From NCBI RefSeq assembly GCF_019649055.1, contig NW_026570371.1, forward strand, positions 62,001 through 126,000: DNA of 64,000 bases. Direction: 5' to 3'. Made by a program: the position numbers and the translations under genes. Below are positions 51,664-63,174 of the stretch, one piece after another (within the stretch, counting starts at the first letter, position 1; the number at the start of each line of letters is the position of its first letter). This stretch comes from Paramacrobiotus metropolitanus. Its lineage: Eukaryota; Tardigrada; Eutardigrada; Parachela; Macrobiotidae. The notes under the pieces were generated by a model that was not told the DNA's origin, made no database searches, and saw only the letters and a program-made list of their open reading frames with translations.

Positions 51664-52725
51664 ATGGACGGTAAAAAAACTGTTTGTTTCCCAGATGAAA
51701 GCGAACCAAAGTCCATCCGGCGTTTAGCTGGATTTCTGGCCTGGACGCAGTCCTTTCTCGGAATATGTTTACTTGTTATAATGTGCACAGTAATAGTAAG
51801 ACCGTTGACTTGATGACAATAATATACTCGTATCCGTATGACTGTATTCACCCAACGGCCGGCTGTTCAGAAATGGGCGTACCATGTTGTTCGAGAAACA
51901 ATAAGCAAAATGTACGAAAAACCGCCTCCTTTTGCTTACAACATCTTACTGAAGGAGATTACTATCTGTACACCCTAGATTTTACTTATTAACGGTCTTA
52001 AATACAAAAAAACTTAAAAATCAAAGCGGTCATACTTTTTTCCTATTACGTGCGTAACGACAAAGGTCATAAAATATTCTTTTAAAACTGCAGGAGTTGG
52101 TACGCAAAACGGCGTTCCGAGTGGCTCTGAAATCGTGGAAACTTTTGCCGCTCTGACCGCTTGGGTTCTGCTGGCTGGCATTATCGGGCTAACCGGATAT
52201 GTCGCAGCACGACAAGAGGCACAAGATACCCTTTCCCCCAAACAATTACAGCGCTGGAGGGCTTTTTTCCACAGTTACATTGTCTTGCTCGTAACTGCCG
52301 TTGTCGCCAGCGCAGGGAGTACGTTCCACGGAGGCATGGGCTATGAAGGCACTGTCAGTCTGCGAGGATATCCATATGGCCCACTGGCCTCTGTTTCCGC
52401 AATCGGATGCGGAATTATACTCTTTTTTGCAGAGCTTATCTTACTTGTTGTACATATCTGTGTGATCACAAAACTGCTGCCACAATGGACTGCAGATCCT
52501 GACCTTGTGGAGCCCATAGGTGGCTCTAACAAATCGCGTGTTGGAGGATATGAAATGACACCCTCTCCAACGACTAAGGACGACAAGAATTTCCCGACAC
52601 AACCGAACTATCCTGAAGCTACCGATCCGCCCAAAGTTTTGGCTTTTAAGCAACAAAGTGTGCTAGCGACTGTGATGGAAAAAAGAAAGCCCGATTCGCC
52701 GCCGTTTTATGCAGATATTTGCTAG
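51664..52725 (+). pseudogene. Four-TM gene T1, copy b: cleanest copy, but exon phases clash
   Basis: Exon 1 from ATG 51664 encodes CFPDESEPKSIRRLAG and TM1. Exon 2 (52094-52725) has TM2, TM3 and TM4 in one open frame and a tail ending PPFYADIC, so a PPxY motif is present. The exon 1 donor reads ATA|GTAAGA at 51796, whereas copy c has ATAG|GTAAGA. Losing that G makes exon 1 end in phase 0 while exon 2 needs phase 1. Unless a different donor is used, translation fails soon after the junction. It could also be an assembly error in one base, in which case the gene would be intact. Confidence 0.6.
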
Positions 52726-53349
52726 AGAATAGATTTAACAGCGGCCGAAACGTTGACCTCAGGTTTATGATCTCTTATGGAAATATAGGTTTTTCTTTGT
52801 TTGAAAAGAATAGTAGACAACCCTCTGCTCAAAGCGGGTTTGCTTTTGCTTAAATCTTATTTGTTAAGCTGCCAATCCAGAAATGTGTAATGTGGCGCAT
52901 AATTAGAAACTGGATTAAATCGCATTTCTCACGTCTTTTATAGCGGAACTACTTGAAATAAACTGTGGAAAAATATTTCGAACACATCTTTTATACCCTT
53001 AAGAACTTGAATCTTGTTCATCAGAGCAAAGATCCTTCCTTGATAAATCGTATGCGCAGTGTAAACTCAGCTGTTAATACTGAAGTGGTTAAAAGATTTT
53101 AAAATTATTGTAGAACATGGATGCAGCAGTTACCGGAAATATACACTGTTCTTGGAAACAGCCGCGTCATGCCACGATTCCCATGACGATAATGATACTG
53201 ACAGTTAATTAATCTCTAATGCGCCATCAGCGAACGTCAGGTTGGACAGGTGACGGTGTAATGTGCGTCACCACGGTTTTTACATTTGATCGCATGACGG
53301 TATAATGCACGTCACCACGGTTTTACACATTTCTACATTTGCTGTTAGC
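52726..53349 (+). other. Duplicated spacer after T1b
   Basis: Matches the sequences following T1a and T1c (CATCAGAGCAAAGATCC, CTTGGAAACAGCCGCGTC). A local duplication CATGACGGTATAATGCACGTCACCACGGTTTT is near 53245-53330. No gene. Confidence 0.5.
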
Positions 53350-53560
53350 CGAACGTCTGTCGAGCCGTTTTATACATCCATTTCGTGGCTCGTCCAGCGT
53401 GTGGTCCATGCTTCCTCGCAATATTTGCTAGCGAAAGCAGTGACAGCCGGTGAACCGAAGAAGTGCAATGGACAGTGATTGGACACAAGACGGGCAATGG
53501 ATACCAAACGGCCCTGAATGTGCCTTTGTGCATTACCTGCAACAATTTCTGAGTTTCCTT
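53350..53560 (+). pseudogene. Relic of a GPCR C-terminal exon
   Basis: The block GCTCGTCCA...GCGAAAGCAGTGACAGCCGG and onward matches the C-tail coding end and 3' UTR of GPCR copy B (about 60318-60490), including GAAGTGCA.ATGGACA. The frame is not preserved. It shows that a third GPCR once stood before T1c. Confidence 0.55.
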
Positions 53561-54111
53561 TTTATTTAAGAACCACGCAAGGACAAATACCTTTTGGGAA
53601 AAAAGGAAGCGTTTTGTGTGTATATTAGTGTATAGTATCCAATATTTGTAATCCAGATAATATTATAACGTCCAAAGTGGTTCCTCTAGAGAACGAAATT
53701 AACGTCATTCTGTCACTGTAGGTTCCGTGATTCACATTTCCTTTATTAACTCTGAGAAAATACAAACAATCATATCACCTGAGTAAACCTAAGTTACAAA
53801 TTGTACAAACATACCGCGGTTTGCTAAAACTGCACGATCATTGCAATATTAGCAAAGCACGATATTAGCAGTAAGTGTTATCAGCATGATGCTGTACTAG
53901 TGTGATTATTAAACAGCGTGTCAGACCTCAGGTCATTATAACATGCGTATTCAAGTCAGTTGCATAAAAAGCATGAACAAGAAAAGGATAATACTCGTCT
54001 ACATAAGCTCCTGCACTTGGTTCGGATCTTGTACATTCTGTAGTACCGATACACGAATCCAGTTTCACGCCGGCTGATTTTGGTTTTAATTATAGATAAA
54101 CTAAATTCCAG

Positions 54112-55279
54112 ATGTCCGCTAACGGCGCATTATTCGCTGATTTGCTTGGTTTAATCCTAGTAACAATCGCTGACTGCTGCAAAAATGCGGTTTGGTTCCC
54201 GGAGGAAAGTGAACCGAAGTACAACCGTCGCTTGGCTGGATTTTTGGCCTGGACACAGTCCTGTCTGGGAATCTGTTTACTTGTTCTAATGTGCTCAATA
54301 ATAGGTAAGACTGCTGCAGCACATAACTTTAACTTGACGACAATATATTGTATGCGCTGACAGCTTTCTCCCAGCGGACGGCTCTGTAGAATTACGTGTA
54401 TGACGTGCATGGTGAAAGAATGCTTGGCAAACTACCCCAGAGTGCATCAAAACCATGTATAATTTCAATTATTTCTATCTATTCCATGGTACTAAAGGCT
54501 ACTAAAGGTTTTACTGGTTAATTACAGGCTTTCCGTAAATTTAAGAAATTTGAAAATTGAAACGGTCGTACCAAATGCTTTCCCCTTACGTCTTGACCGA
54601 AGCAGAATAGGGTTATAAAAATTAAATAATCTTTAAATATTGCAGTAACTGGGTCGCAAAACGGCGTTCCTAGTGGCTTTGAAATCGTGGAAACCTTTGC
54701 CGCTCTGACCGCTTGGATTCTGCTGGCTGGCATTATCGGGCTAACCGGTTATGTCAAACAGCACGACAAGTGGCGGCGACACAAGATATCCTGTCCCCCA
54801 AACAATCACAGCGCTGGAGGGCTTATTTCCATAACTACACTGTCGTGCTCGTAACTGCCATTATCGCCGGCGCAGGGAGTACGTTCCACGGAGGCATGGC
54901 CGACGAAGACACCGTCAGCCTGCGAGGATTTCCATACGGCCCACTGGCCGGTGTAACCGCAATCGCATGCGGTATTGCTTTGTTCTTTATAGAGGGTTGC
55001 ATACTTGTTGTACATATCAGATTCTGTGCGATCACAGCACGACGGGCTGCAGATCTTGACACTGTGGGCCCAGGTGGTTCTAACAAAGCGCGTGTTGGAG
55101 GAAATGAAAGGACCATTTCTGTAACGGCTAAGGAAGACCTGAATGTCCCGCCCCAACCGAATCGTCCACAAGCTGCAGAGCCGCCCAGGGTTTTGGCTTC
55201 TGAGCAACAAAATGCGCTATCGACTGTGACGGAAAAAAGAGAACCCGATTTGTCGTCGTTTTATGCAGATATTTGCTAG
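54112..55279 (+). pseudogene. Four-TM gene T1, copy c, frameshifted
   Basis: Exon 1 54112-54304 (ATAG|GTAAGA, phase 1) encodes WFPEESEPKYNRRLAG and TM1. Exon 2 starts at 54646 after TTGCAG and reads through TM2. In the linker near 54754-54780 the frame is lost, and TM3, TM4 and the tail continue in the -1 frame to TAG 55277-55279. The tail ends SSFYADIC, so the PPxY found in copy b has become SSFY. Both defects point to loss of constraint. A shorter product with TM1-TM2 only could be made but would be atypical. Confidence 0.7.
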
Positions 55280-55592
55280 AAGGTAAAAATGTAATAGCCG
55301 TTTATGTAATAACCGTTTACCGTTTATGTAATAATGTAATAGCCGTTTACCTCTCAATCTTTGATCTCCTATGGAAATATTGGCTTTTCTTAGTTCGAAA
55401 AGAAGAGTCGATAACCTTCTTTTCGTAATTACATGGTAGTTCGCTTCTGCGTAAATTTGCAATTTAAAGTTGACCTTTCGTGATCCAGATATGTATAACG
55501 TGGTTCATAGCCAAGAAAGTATGTTTTTTACGCCAATTGAAGATGTACGACTTGTCATAGATTGCGTGCTAACTCCTTTAAACCGTTAACTG
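55280..55592 (+). other. 3' flank of T1c
   Basis: Starts with a small tandem duplication of TAATAGCCGTTTA words (55290-55345), then sequence similar to the 3' flanks of T1a and T1b up to the foldback element. No gene. Confidence 0.45.
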
Positions 55593-56178
55593 TTACAATG
55601 GACTTCAAAATTTTGTTACACTCACAAAACGCGCGCAACCAGCTATTTATCTGTACTCAATCAGCCAAGTTCCGGGCTGGCCATCGGCCTTCGGCCATCG
55701 GCCATCGGCCTGTTGAGTTCAAACACTTGCACCTCACGCATTTCCCAACGAAAACCATCCACCGATATCTCAAACGAAAGAGAAAAAAATTTTATGAATT
55801 TTGATACCGAACACGTTAGCTTTTATGGGATCTGACAGAAAATCGACGCATCTAAAGTTTCTCGTAGACAAAGCATAGCATTTGAATCCACGGTTTGGTT
55901 TCAGTTTTCACACAGAAAACGTATGCTCTGTCTACGAGAAACTTTAGATGCGTCGGTTTTCTGTCAGATCCCATAAAAACTAACTTGTTTCGTATCAAAA
56001 TTCATAAAATTTTTTCTTCGTTTGAGATATCGGTGGATGGTTTTGTTGAAAATGCGCAAACAGCAAGTGTTCAAATACTGCGCGTTTCCAGTTTATTGGT
56101 CATTTGGTCTTGGCCATTTATTTCTATTGGTCATTCGGTCCCGGACCGAATGTAACAAAATTTTGAAGTCCATTGTAA
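55593..56178. mobile_element. Foldback/MITE-like element, 586 bp
   Basis: The outer 28 bp are exact inverted repeats (55593-55620 and 56151-56178, starting TTACAATGGACTTC). Imperfect but long inner arms pair 55745-55885 with 55910-56050 (for example TTTATGGGATCTGACAGAAAA on one side). A short direct repeat GGCCATCGGCC is near 55678-55710. No transposase. It interrupts the duplicated 3' flank of T1c, whose similarity to other copies resumes right after 56178. Confidence 0.75.
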
Positions 56179-57089
56179 GTACTTCTACAATGTTGTTCAT
56201 CAGACCAAAGATCCTTCCTTCAAAAATTATGTGCCGCATAACGTCAGCTATTAATTCTGACGTGAGTTTAAGCACTTTAAAGGTCGAACGTAAACTCAGT
56301 TCCCGGAAAAATAAGCTGCTTTTGGAAACAGGTGCGTCCTGCCATGATGATAATGATACTGACAGCTAATTTCCGTTACGCGCTACCCCATATCAGCGAG
56401 CTTCAAGTTGGACAGGTGATGATAAAATGCGCGCATCTACTGTTTCCATTTTTCTTGTTCTACCAAATTATTCTGCAAGTGTAACCTAGTCGAGCCATAA
56501 TGGCTGCCAACAGCCGAAAAACGTTCTACAATCTGTGTGCAATCGAGCTGTCTTAACATGTATATTTTTAACGCGTAAAGAATACATATTAGAGAACTTT
56601 AGTGTTTACTTTGCTAATGTTGCAATTATTAACAAATGCGTATGGAAATGATTACTCACGTGCTTGTTAAGTAACAATGTTAACGCATTTGTACTGACCA
56701 TTCTATTGGACACCAATAATCAGAAATGAATTATCAGCTTATCGCGTTAAGCCATTTTAACAGCACCATGAGCTGTATTGCGCGAATACAATTGTACGGT
56801 AAAACCATCGAATCTTGAGAAAGTCACTACAAACATGAGTCCTCAAGACAAAAGCAAAAACCAAAACGTCATTGTGCCTCTAGAGTCTACTCTAGACTCT
56901 TCATCCACGTTTTAACGATCTGTAAGCGCAAAGTATTCGTAATCGTAAAGAAGATTCCAGTTTCACCAAAATCCTTTAGTACTTGTGCAAAAGCAGTATT
57001 CCTTTTGTGAAGAAGGGGGTTAGCAGGTTGCGGTGTGCGATATCAGTGCAAGCGCTTGTCTGTACAAGAGGCTATCCAATTACTACACG
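56179..57089 (+). other. Duplicated spacer before a T2 relic
   Basis: Continues the T1 downstream block (CATCAGACCAAAGATCC, GGAAACAGGTGCGTCC), then the T2 upstream block with TTATCAGCTTATCGCG at about 56730. No gene. Confidence 0.5.
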
Positions 57090-57215
57090 ACATGGGCAGT
57101 GGATAGGTACGTTTGGTTTCCAGTTACAAATGAGCCAATGTACAACCGGCACTTGGCGACAAGGAAATTTATGGAACGAGCATCGATATTCCTGGCCGGA
57201 AAAGTGTTGCATTAG
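57090..57215 (+). pseudogene. Relic of T2 exon 1
   Basis: GACATGGGCAGTGGATAGG..ACGTTTGGTTTCC and the following 70 bp match T2b exon 1 (62056 onward), encoding VWFPVTNEPMYNRHLA. A 4-bp insertion separates it from the ATG, and TM1 is destroyed after about 57160. No exon 2 is present. Confidence 0.7.
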
Positions 57216-58431
57216 TAGTTACGGATTGGTAACTTCATTTATCCGTTAACGGTACTGGTACCGGTACCGATAGGATAATGGCTTCAGTTGCATTGGTGCT
57301 GGTAACGAAATTTAACGGTAATGTTAGCGATAGCGGTACTAATTTTGAATTATAATAGTTCTGGTTGTTATTTTCATAACACCTTTGTTACATGATTGGT
57401 ATAAGTACATTCTTTGTATGTTTTGGATGCGAACCGATGGTTGTTGGTAATCTCTTATCAATAATTAAGACAGCTCAATCATTTGCTCTGCTTAATCTTC
57501 CTCAGAAAATTAAAGTGCCTGTGCTTATTTCTTTCGGTTGTTGTAAATCTGTTTTCTTGCTAGCAGCTACTAGCTAGCTACCTATCTGTACGAGTAGTAG
57601 CCTCTAATTTCTACCACTCTGCCTTTTTTCTTTTCTGTGACTGTAACCTAGTAAACCTAAGTACTCGCAGAGGGCACAGCCGCCCCGCTTTAGGGGACAA
57701 TAAACCATAATAAGCTAGAGTGGACCCTGCAAGATTAACGGCACATTGCAGGGCTGGTTTGTACCGCACCTAATGTTTATGTGTCGGAACAATTTGTCGC
57801 TTATTTTGCCTAGTTTAATGAAAATTTCCAAAACCAGCTTAGGAATTTGATCGTCGTTAGCGATCTCGTTACTTGCAGGTTGCTTTAAGCATTGTACATA
57901 ACCGTACCACAGACCACCACCATTAATTTTACGCTCTCATACTTGCCTTTTGCCCTTAGCCGATAATCGTACTAGTACGGATACAAGTTCTGTAATGATA
58001 CGAGTTCTCGTGTCATTGATGTGTCATCATTAAAAAATCTCTAGATCATTAATAAGCAGGTGGCAGTGCAAGTACAGTATTAGTACTTGGTAGCTGGTAC
58101 CCAATAACAGGCATGAACAAAACTGATTAACAGGCGGTTGTTGTATTGTTTTTGACAAAGCGGAATCACAGGCGGATTGCATATTAATGAGCAATTAATT
58201 AATAAAGACATTAATTACCTAGCCACAGGGATAAAACTTCTCCGAAGCATTCAAAGGCAAATTTCTTGCAAACTGCAGCCACTAGCTATAGACACCTGGA
58301 GAAATTTCAGAGTTTTGTATGTAAAATGAAGTTGCCTGACTAATCATCTCACTTTTGGCCACGAACTTTGGGAAAATGTTTGGCTAATTGTTGCATCGAA
58401 ACTTGTGATATTATACGCTGCCGGTTTTACG
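57216..58431 (+). other. Spacer before GPCR copy B
   Basis: The last 300 bp (from about 58130) closely match the sequence before GPCR copy A (from about 43755), for example CCTAGCCACAGGGATAAA. More distant similarity to 42.9-43.4 kb precedes that. No gene. Confidence 0.5.
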
Positions 58432-60443
58432 ATGGACAATGCTACCGTACCGCAATGCAAAATTAATACGAGTATCAACGATAGCAGCCGTGGTATGTTC
58501 AGCGGAGGCCATGAAGGCAACTCTACAGCTGGCTTTCCACTACCATTCATGGAAGGTCGTTATAGTGACAGTCAAAGGCAAAATGGTTTTGTGGCTTGTC
58601 AAGCAATCTATTGTACTTCTGCCTGCTGATCCTGTGTACAGTGGGCAACGCCCTAAATCTGATGGTCCTCATGCGGAGTGTGCCAGAATGGAAGACATCG
58701 GCATGCCACTATCTGGTTGGAACTGCCATTTCTGATTTGATAGCAGTGTGAGTTATTAAAACCCAGCAGCAAATAAATCAAACTATATATCTTTAAAACA
58801 ATTTATATGATTAAAAATGTGTATTATCGTCAGCAGAGCGTTTATTATTTATCTTAATTGTTCGTACGCAGAGTTGAAGCATTGTTCCTTGCAGATGGCT
58901 CAGTTTGCCAGATTTTTTGTCGAAACCAGAAATGAGTATTGATTTTCGGTTAACCAGCACAGAGCTGTTGCGTCCATGCATGGTTTACGGATACTTCGAT
59001 GAGTGTTTCCGACTGGTGAGATCCTGGCTGTTTAGCAATTTAACAATGCACCTATTTCTGTCCACTAGCACCATTAAAATTTCAGGATTCTTGTTGTGTT
59101 CTCATGGGAACGCCTGCTTGTCATTTTGAGTCCTTTCCGGTTCCGATTTCTGCAACGAGTATCGGCAGCGCGCGTTACCATTGTCGTTCTGCTCGTTTTA
59201 TCGCTATCATGTTATGCGTTCGATGTCGTAAAGGCATACTGCTGCTCTTTCTCCGGGTACATGGATCCTGTAGAGTTTGTTTTGAAACCTCCAGGATGGA
59301 TTCTGCCATGGGACGCAGTGCATAATAAGGCAATAGTAGGTACGTGGCTAGCTAAAGCAGAAAAGAACGGCGACTAGAACAACCGCCCACTTTTGCCGCA
59401 TGACCCGGTACATTATCAATCGTTTAGCAAATTCGTGTTTATCAACAAATTCAGCATGCACGGTTACTTCCATTTCCGAATGCTTCCTAATAACACTTTT
59501 GGCATTCTCTACTCTGTATTTACGAGTGCAAGCTTATGTACATAAACTTTTGACTATGTATTATCACAAGAAACTGCGAAAACGCGTTTGTAAGGTACAG
59601 GTCGCATCTACAGAATACCAAGGCCACCCTTTATACCACTGCAAACACTTCTGAACTGTTCCTCGGCTAGATCAAATTCGGTCATTATTGTTTCCGGACA
59701 TGTGGAATGACACTTATTGTTAATCAGGCGTATGTACACGTACGAAACCTGTGACCGCGCCTACTGCAATCTTAGAGTCATGATCAATTTATACTAGGTT
59801 TGAGACTATTGATTACAAAACTTAAGTCAAAACGAAACTGTGTTTTTTGCTGAACAATATTACCTAATTTTTCATATTATCTGTATTATTGGCAGCCTGC
59901 GGTTCGCACCCTGACTTTTTTGCTGATCCTGGTTCCCAGTGTGATCCTGATTGTATTCCAGGTGTGCCAACAACGGTCCAAATTTGGAAAGATGCGCCGC
60001 TTACAGAAAGTTAACAGGGCAGCATCCGGGACCACTTCGGACAACAAGTCACAGCACACAATCAACATCATCCTGCTGAGCAACTACTGTATCTCGTCAC
60101 GCATACCCTAAAATTTTTTGACCTGTGTGCAAAAGCCTACGCGAATAACCGTGATTACACAGTGGCCCACACTAGCTTTCCTTACATTGACGACGAAAGT
60201 GTGAATTGATTTGCGCATCCAATTATCGATGTGGTTACTTACATGGGTTATTCGTTGAATTTCTATATTTACCTGTTCACCGAACGCCAGTATCGACGCC
60301 GTCTTATCGAGGGAGTTGCTCGTCCATTGTGCGGTCCTTCCTTCTCCGCAGTGATCACTAGCATTAGTGAAAGCAGTGACAGCCGGCGAACTGAGGAAGT
60401 GCAGATGGACACAAGACGACCAATGGACATTACGTTATCCTAA
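58432..60443 (+). pseudogene. GPCR copy B, broken
   Basis: Exon 1 from ATG 58432 (MDNAT, then YSDSQRQNGF in the same frame) is derailed near 58610 by about 5 extra bases relative to copy A, just before TM1. Exon 2 (about 58893-59329) has LPDFLSKPEM, FDECFRLV, a frameshift near 59090, then SWERLLVI and TM4. Exon 3 (from 59896) has TM5 and the third loop; a 4-bp loss in TM6 near 60080 and an in-frame TGA at 60207-60209 follow. It then reads TM7 (YMGYSLNFYIYLF, an NPxxY-like position), an ERQYRRRL helix 8 and a C-tail to 60443. It supplies the TM7 and tail missing from copy A. Peptide-type rhodopsin family; ligand unknown. Confidence 0.7.
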
Positions 60444-61194
60444 CATTTCTGTGCGAAACAAACATGACTGCAACAATTTTTGAGTTTGCCGTTGCATTTG
60501 AAAACCACTCAAGGACAAATTTTTCTTTTGAAAGAAAAGATGGTATAGCATCTTGTACACACAAAACGCTATACAGACTAGCTAGCATAGCGTTTTATGT
60601 GTACACTGTACAAGTACTGTACTATCAAATCATTTTGGGAGTAAACAATTCCAATAAGCCTTTATTGTAGTTAATATTTTAAATAATTATAATTTAATGA
60701 ATGCTTTTTAATTTATAAAGAGTGCCAGTGATAAACAGGGTGAAAAGGGGTGCATGTACTATGTAGTACATATATGGGGTGGGAACGAGTGCCTATGAGG
60801 GTACCTCTTATAACAGCGTGGTCCTTCAAGGGACAAAATTATCGTCATTCTGTCACTGCCAGTCCCGTGATTGACATTTCTTTTATTAACTTTGAGATAC
60901 AGAAATACATAATAATATCAGCTGAGTTACAAATTGTACAAACGTACCGCGCTTTGCTAATACTGCACATTGATGCTGCCCAAGTGCGGGTAACTAGGTA
61001 TCAGACCTCAGGTCATTATAAGCATGCATACCTCTACTCAAGTCAATTGTTATTAAAAAGCACACAGTTAAGAAGTCTACAACATATGCTCGTGCACCGA
61101 GCTGAGACCTCGCACTTCCTGTAATACTGGTGCACGAATCGAGTTTTGCACGCGCAGATTTTAGTTTCTGTTACCGTTCAACTACGATTCCCAC
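60444..61194 (+). other. Duplicated spacer before T1d
   Basis: The first part matches 53.55-53.8 kb (ACCACTCAAGGACAAAT). From about 60950 it matches the T1 upstream block. No gene. Confidence 0.5.
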
Positions 61195-61302
61195 ATGTCC
61201 GCTGACCGCGGCGCATTATTCGTTGACCTGTTTGGGCTAATCCTAGTAATAATCGCAGTTTCCTGCAAAGAAGCGGATTGGTTCCCGGTGGAAACTGAAT
61301 AG
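61195..61302 (+). pseudogene. Relic of T1 exon 1 (copy d), deletion-truncated
   Basis: ATG 61195 encodes MSADRGALFVDLFGLIL then ADWFPVETE and TAG at 61300-61302. Immediately afterwards the sequence matches the far 3' flank of the other T1 copies (GAACGTAAACT.., ..CTGGAAACAGG), so TM1, the intron and exon 2 were removed in one deletion. Confidence 0.75.
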
Positions 61303-62058
61303 AACGTAAACTTATTAACCGGAAAAAATGATTTTTCTGGAAACAGGCGAGTCCTCCTACCACGATAATAATCATACTGAAAGTTAATTTCCGTTTGCGC
61401 TATCATCGAAATTTAGGATGAAGTCTCATGAAGAGTTGATAGTATAACGCGCGCAGTCAACCACATACGGTTTCAATGGCTGCAATCAAATCGTCTTGAC
61501 GTGTATGTTTTTAACGAATACACAAAACTAATATTATAGAAGTACTCGTGTATATAAAATAATTATATGCTGATACTGTAACAATTAACAATTGGGTATA
61601 GAAATGATTACTTGCTCGCTTGTTAATGCAACTGCTAACTGTATTGACCATTACATTAGCAAACAAAAACAAATTATCAGCTTATCGCGTACATAAGGGG
61701 TTTATGTATATTGTATTTTAACAGCACCTTGAACTGTACTGCGTGAATACAAAGTAGCAGTGCTACTGTAGCACCAATGTAGACGTGACTATTCAAGTCA
61801 AGCGTCGAAAGCAGGAATCAAAACGTACATAGTCGTACATTGTGGTATTGAGTCTAGACTCTTTCCACACTTTAACAAATCTGCAAATGCAGACGAGTAT
61901 TTGGTAGCAATTCGGATTTACGAAAATTCCTTAGGCCCTTTGTAAAAGTAGCATTTCCTTGTAAAGTTACAACAGTACTGTAGCAAGAACCGATTGCTTA
62001 CGCTCAGTTTTGAGATATCAGATCTAACTTACAAGCGGCTATCCGGTTACTACACGAC
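61303..62058 (+). other. Duplicated T2 upstream region
   Basis: Carries the T1 3' flank remnant, then the T2 upstream block (TTATCAGCTTATCGCG at about 61675). It should include the T2b promoter. No TATA box could be assigned with confidence. Confidence 0.5.
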
Positions 62059-63174
62059 ATGGGCAGTGGATACGTTTGGTTTCCGGTTACGAATGAGCCA
62101 ATGTACAACCGGCGCTTGGCTGGATTTATGGCATTGTCACAGTTAACCCTGGGGCTATCCATCCTTGTTGTTTTGATTATCACAGCAGGTAAGTACGTAC
62201 CGCAATTCTCAAATTCCGTCGTTATAGTATTTTGTAGTACAGTAGTTGTGTACTGACCATAAAGGCACGTCCCGTTTGTCCTAATGCTGAAGTAAACATA
62301 GAGCCAGTAACAGCTAGTCAGGTACATATTGGAGGCTTTCCGGACAACTTAGAAATGACTATTATCAACTCGGTTTTTTACCTTTTTTCATTTGCTTTAT
62401 TCGGCACCACTCAGTATACACCAGATAAGCCTGCGCTTATAAATTTCAAGAAAAGCGGACAAAGAATCGAGTCATAGTAAGTCGAAATTGATGAATTGAC
62501 CATCTTTTTTATGTACTGCAGCAATGGGTGAAGATAATGAATCGAACGTTCTGGAAGGGTTTGCCCTGTTAACCGGTTGGACGCTGTTTCTTGCTCTCGT
62601 CGGAATCGTTGGCTACATCCGATCGTGCATTGTACAGATGGCGCATAGCCGTCTGGACACCGTCCAATCAGAGCGCTGGAAGAAGTACTTTCGCGGCTGG
62701 ACATGGGCGTTGATAATCACTTTGTTTGTCAGCATCGGCAGTGTCATTCACAGCGGTATGGCTATGGAGGGCAGCGTAGACGGATACGGTTCCCTCGCTG
62801 GTCCAGCGGGTATGGGCTGTGGAATGCTGATGGCGATTATGGATGTCGTCGTGCTGATTACACAGCTCTTTGTGCATGAGAAAGGATCTGGGGCGTTTGC
62901 CAAACAAGAGCGTGAGCCGCCTGTACAACCCGGGGTGACACCGGGTGGTTACAGCGCACCCGCGTCTGCCCCGGAACACGAGATGACCGCTTTCACGCCA
63001 AGCAATCGCTTGCCACAATTGCCGTATCCTGCCGCTTCACTGCCGTATCCCCGAGAAGCCGCACCGTCCACTACCTTTATGGTTTATGAACCGAGAAATA
63101 TGCTAACGACTGTGACCGAAAAAAGCGATTCTGATTTTCCGCCAACTTATGAAGAAGTCAATAAAAAATATTAA
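62059..63174 (+). CDS. Four-transmembrane protein T2b with C-terminal PPTY motif
   Basis: Exons 62059-62188 and 62522-63174 (donor GCAG|GTAAGT, acceptor CTGCAG, phase 1) give 260 aa. It is collinear with T2a: N-terminal WFPVTNEPMYNRR, TM1 about 20-43, TM2 near 58-78, SERWKKYFRGW before TM3, TM3 100-121, TM4 about 143-165, and a Pro-rich tail ending FPPTYEEVNKKY. An alternative in-exon ATG at 62524 would drop TM1 and is less likely. Differences from T2a are mostly conservative, and the tail and SERWKKYFRG segments are the best kept, which suggests selection. Function unknown. The PPxY predicts interaction with WW-domain ubiquitin ligases and endosomal sorting; this is inference from the motif. 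Confidence 0.87.

Noticed and set aside
55678-55710. GGCCATCGGCC repeats as an independent minisatellite or CRISPR-like array
   Set aside because: Only three short units, inside the foldback element; no spacers and a eukaryotic context.
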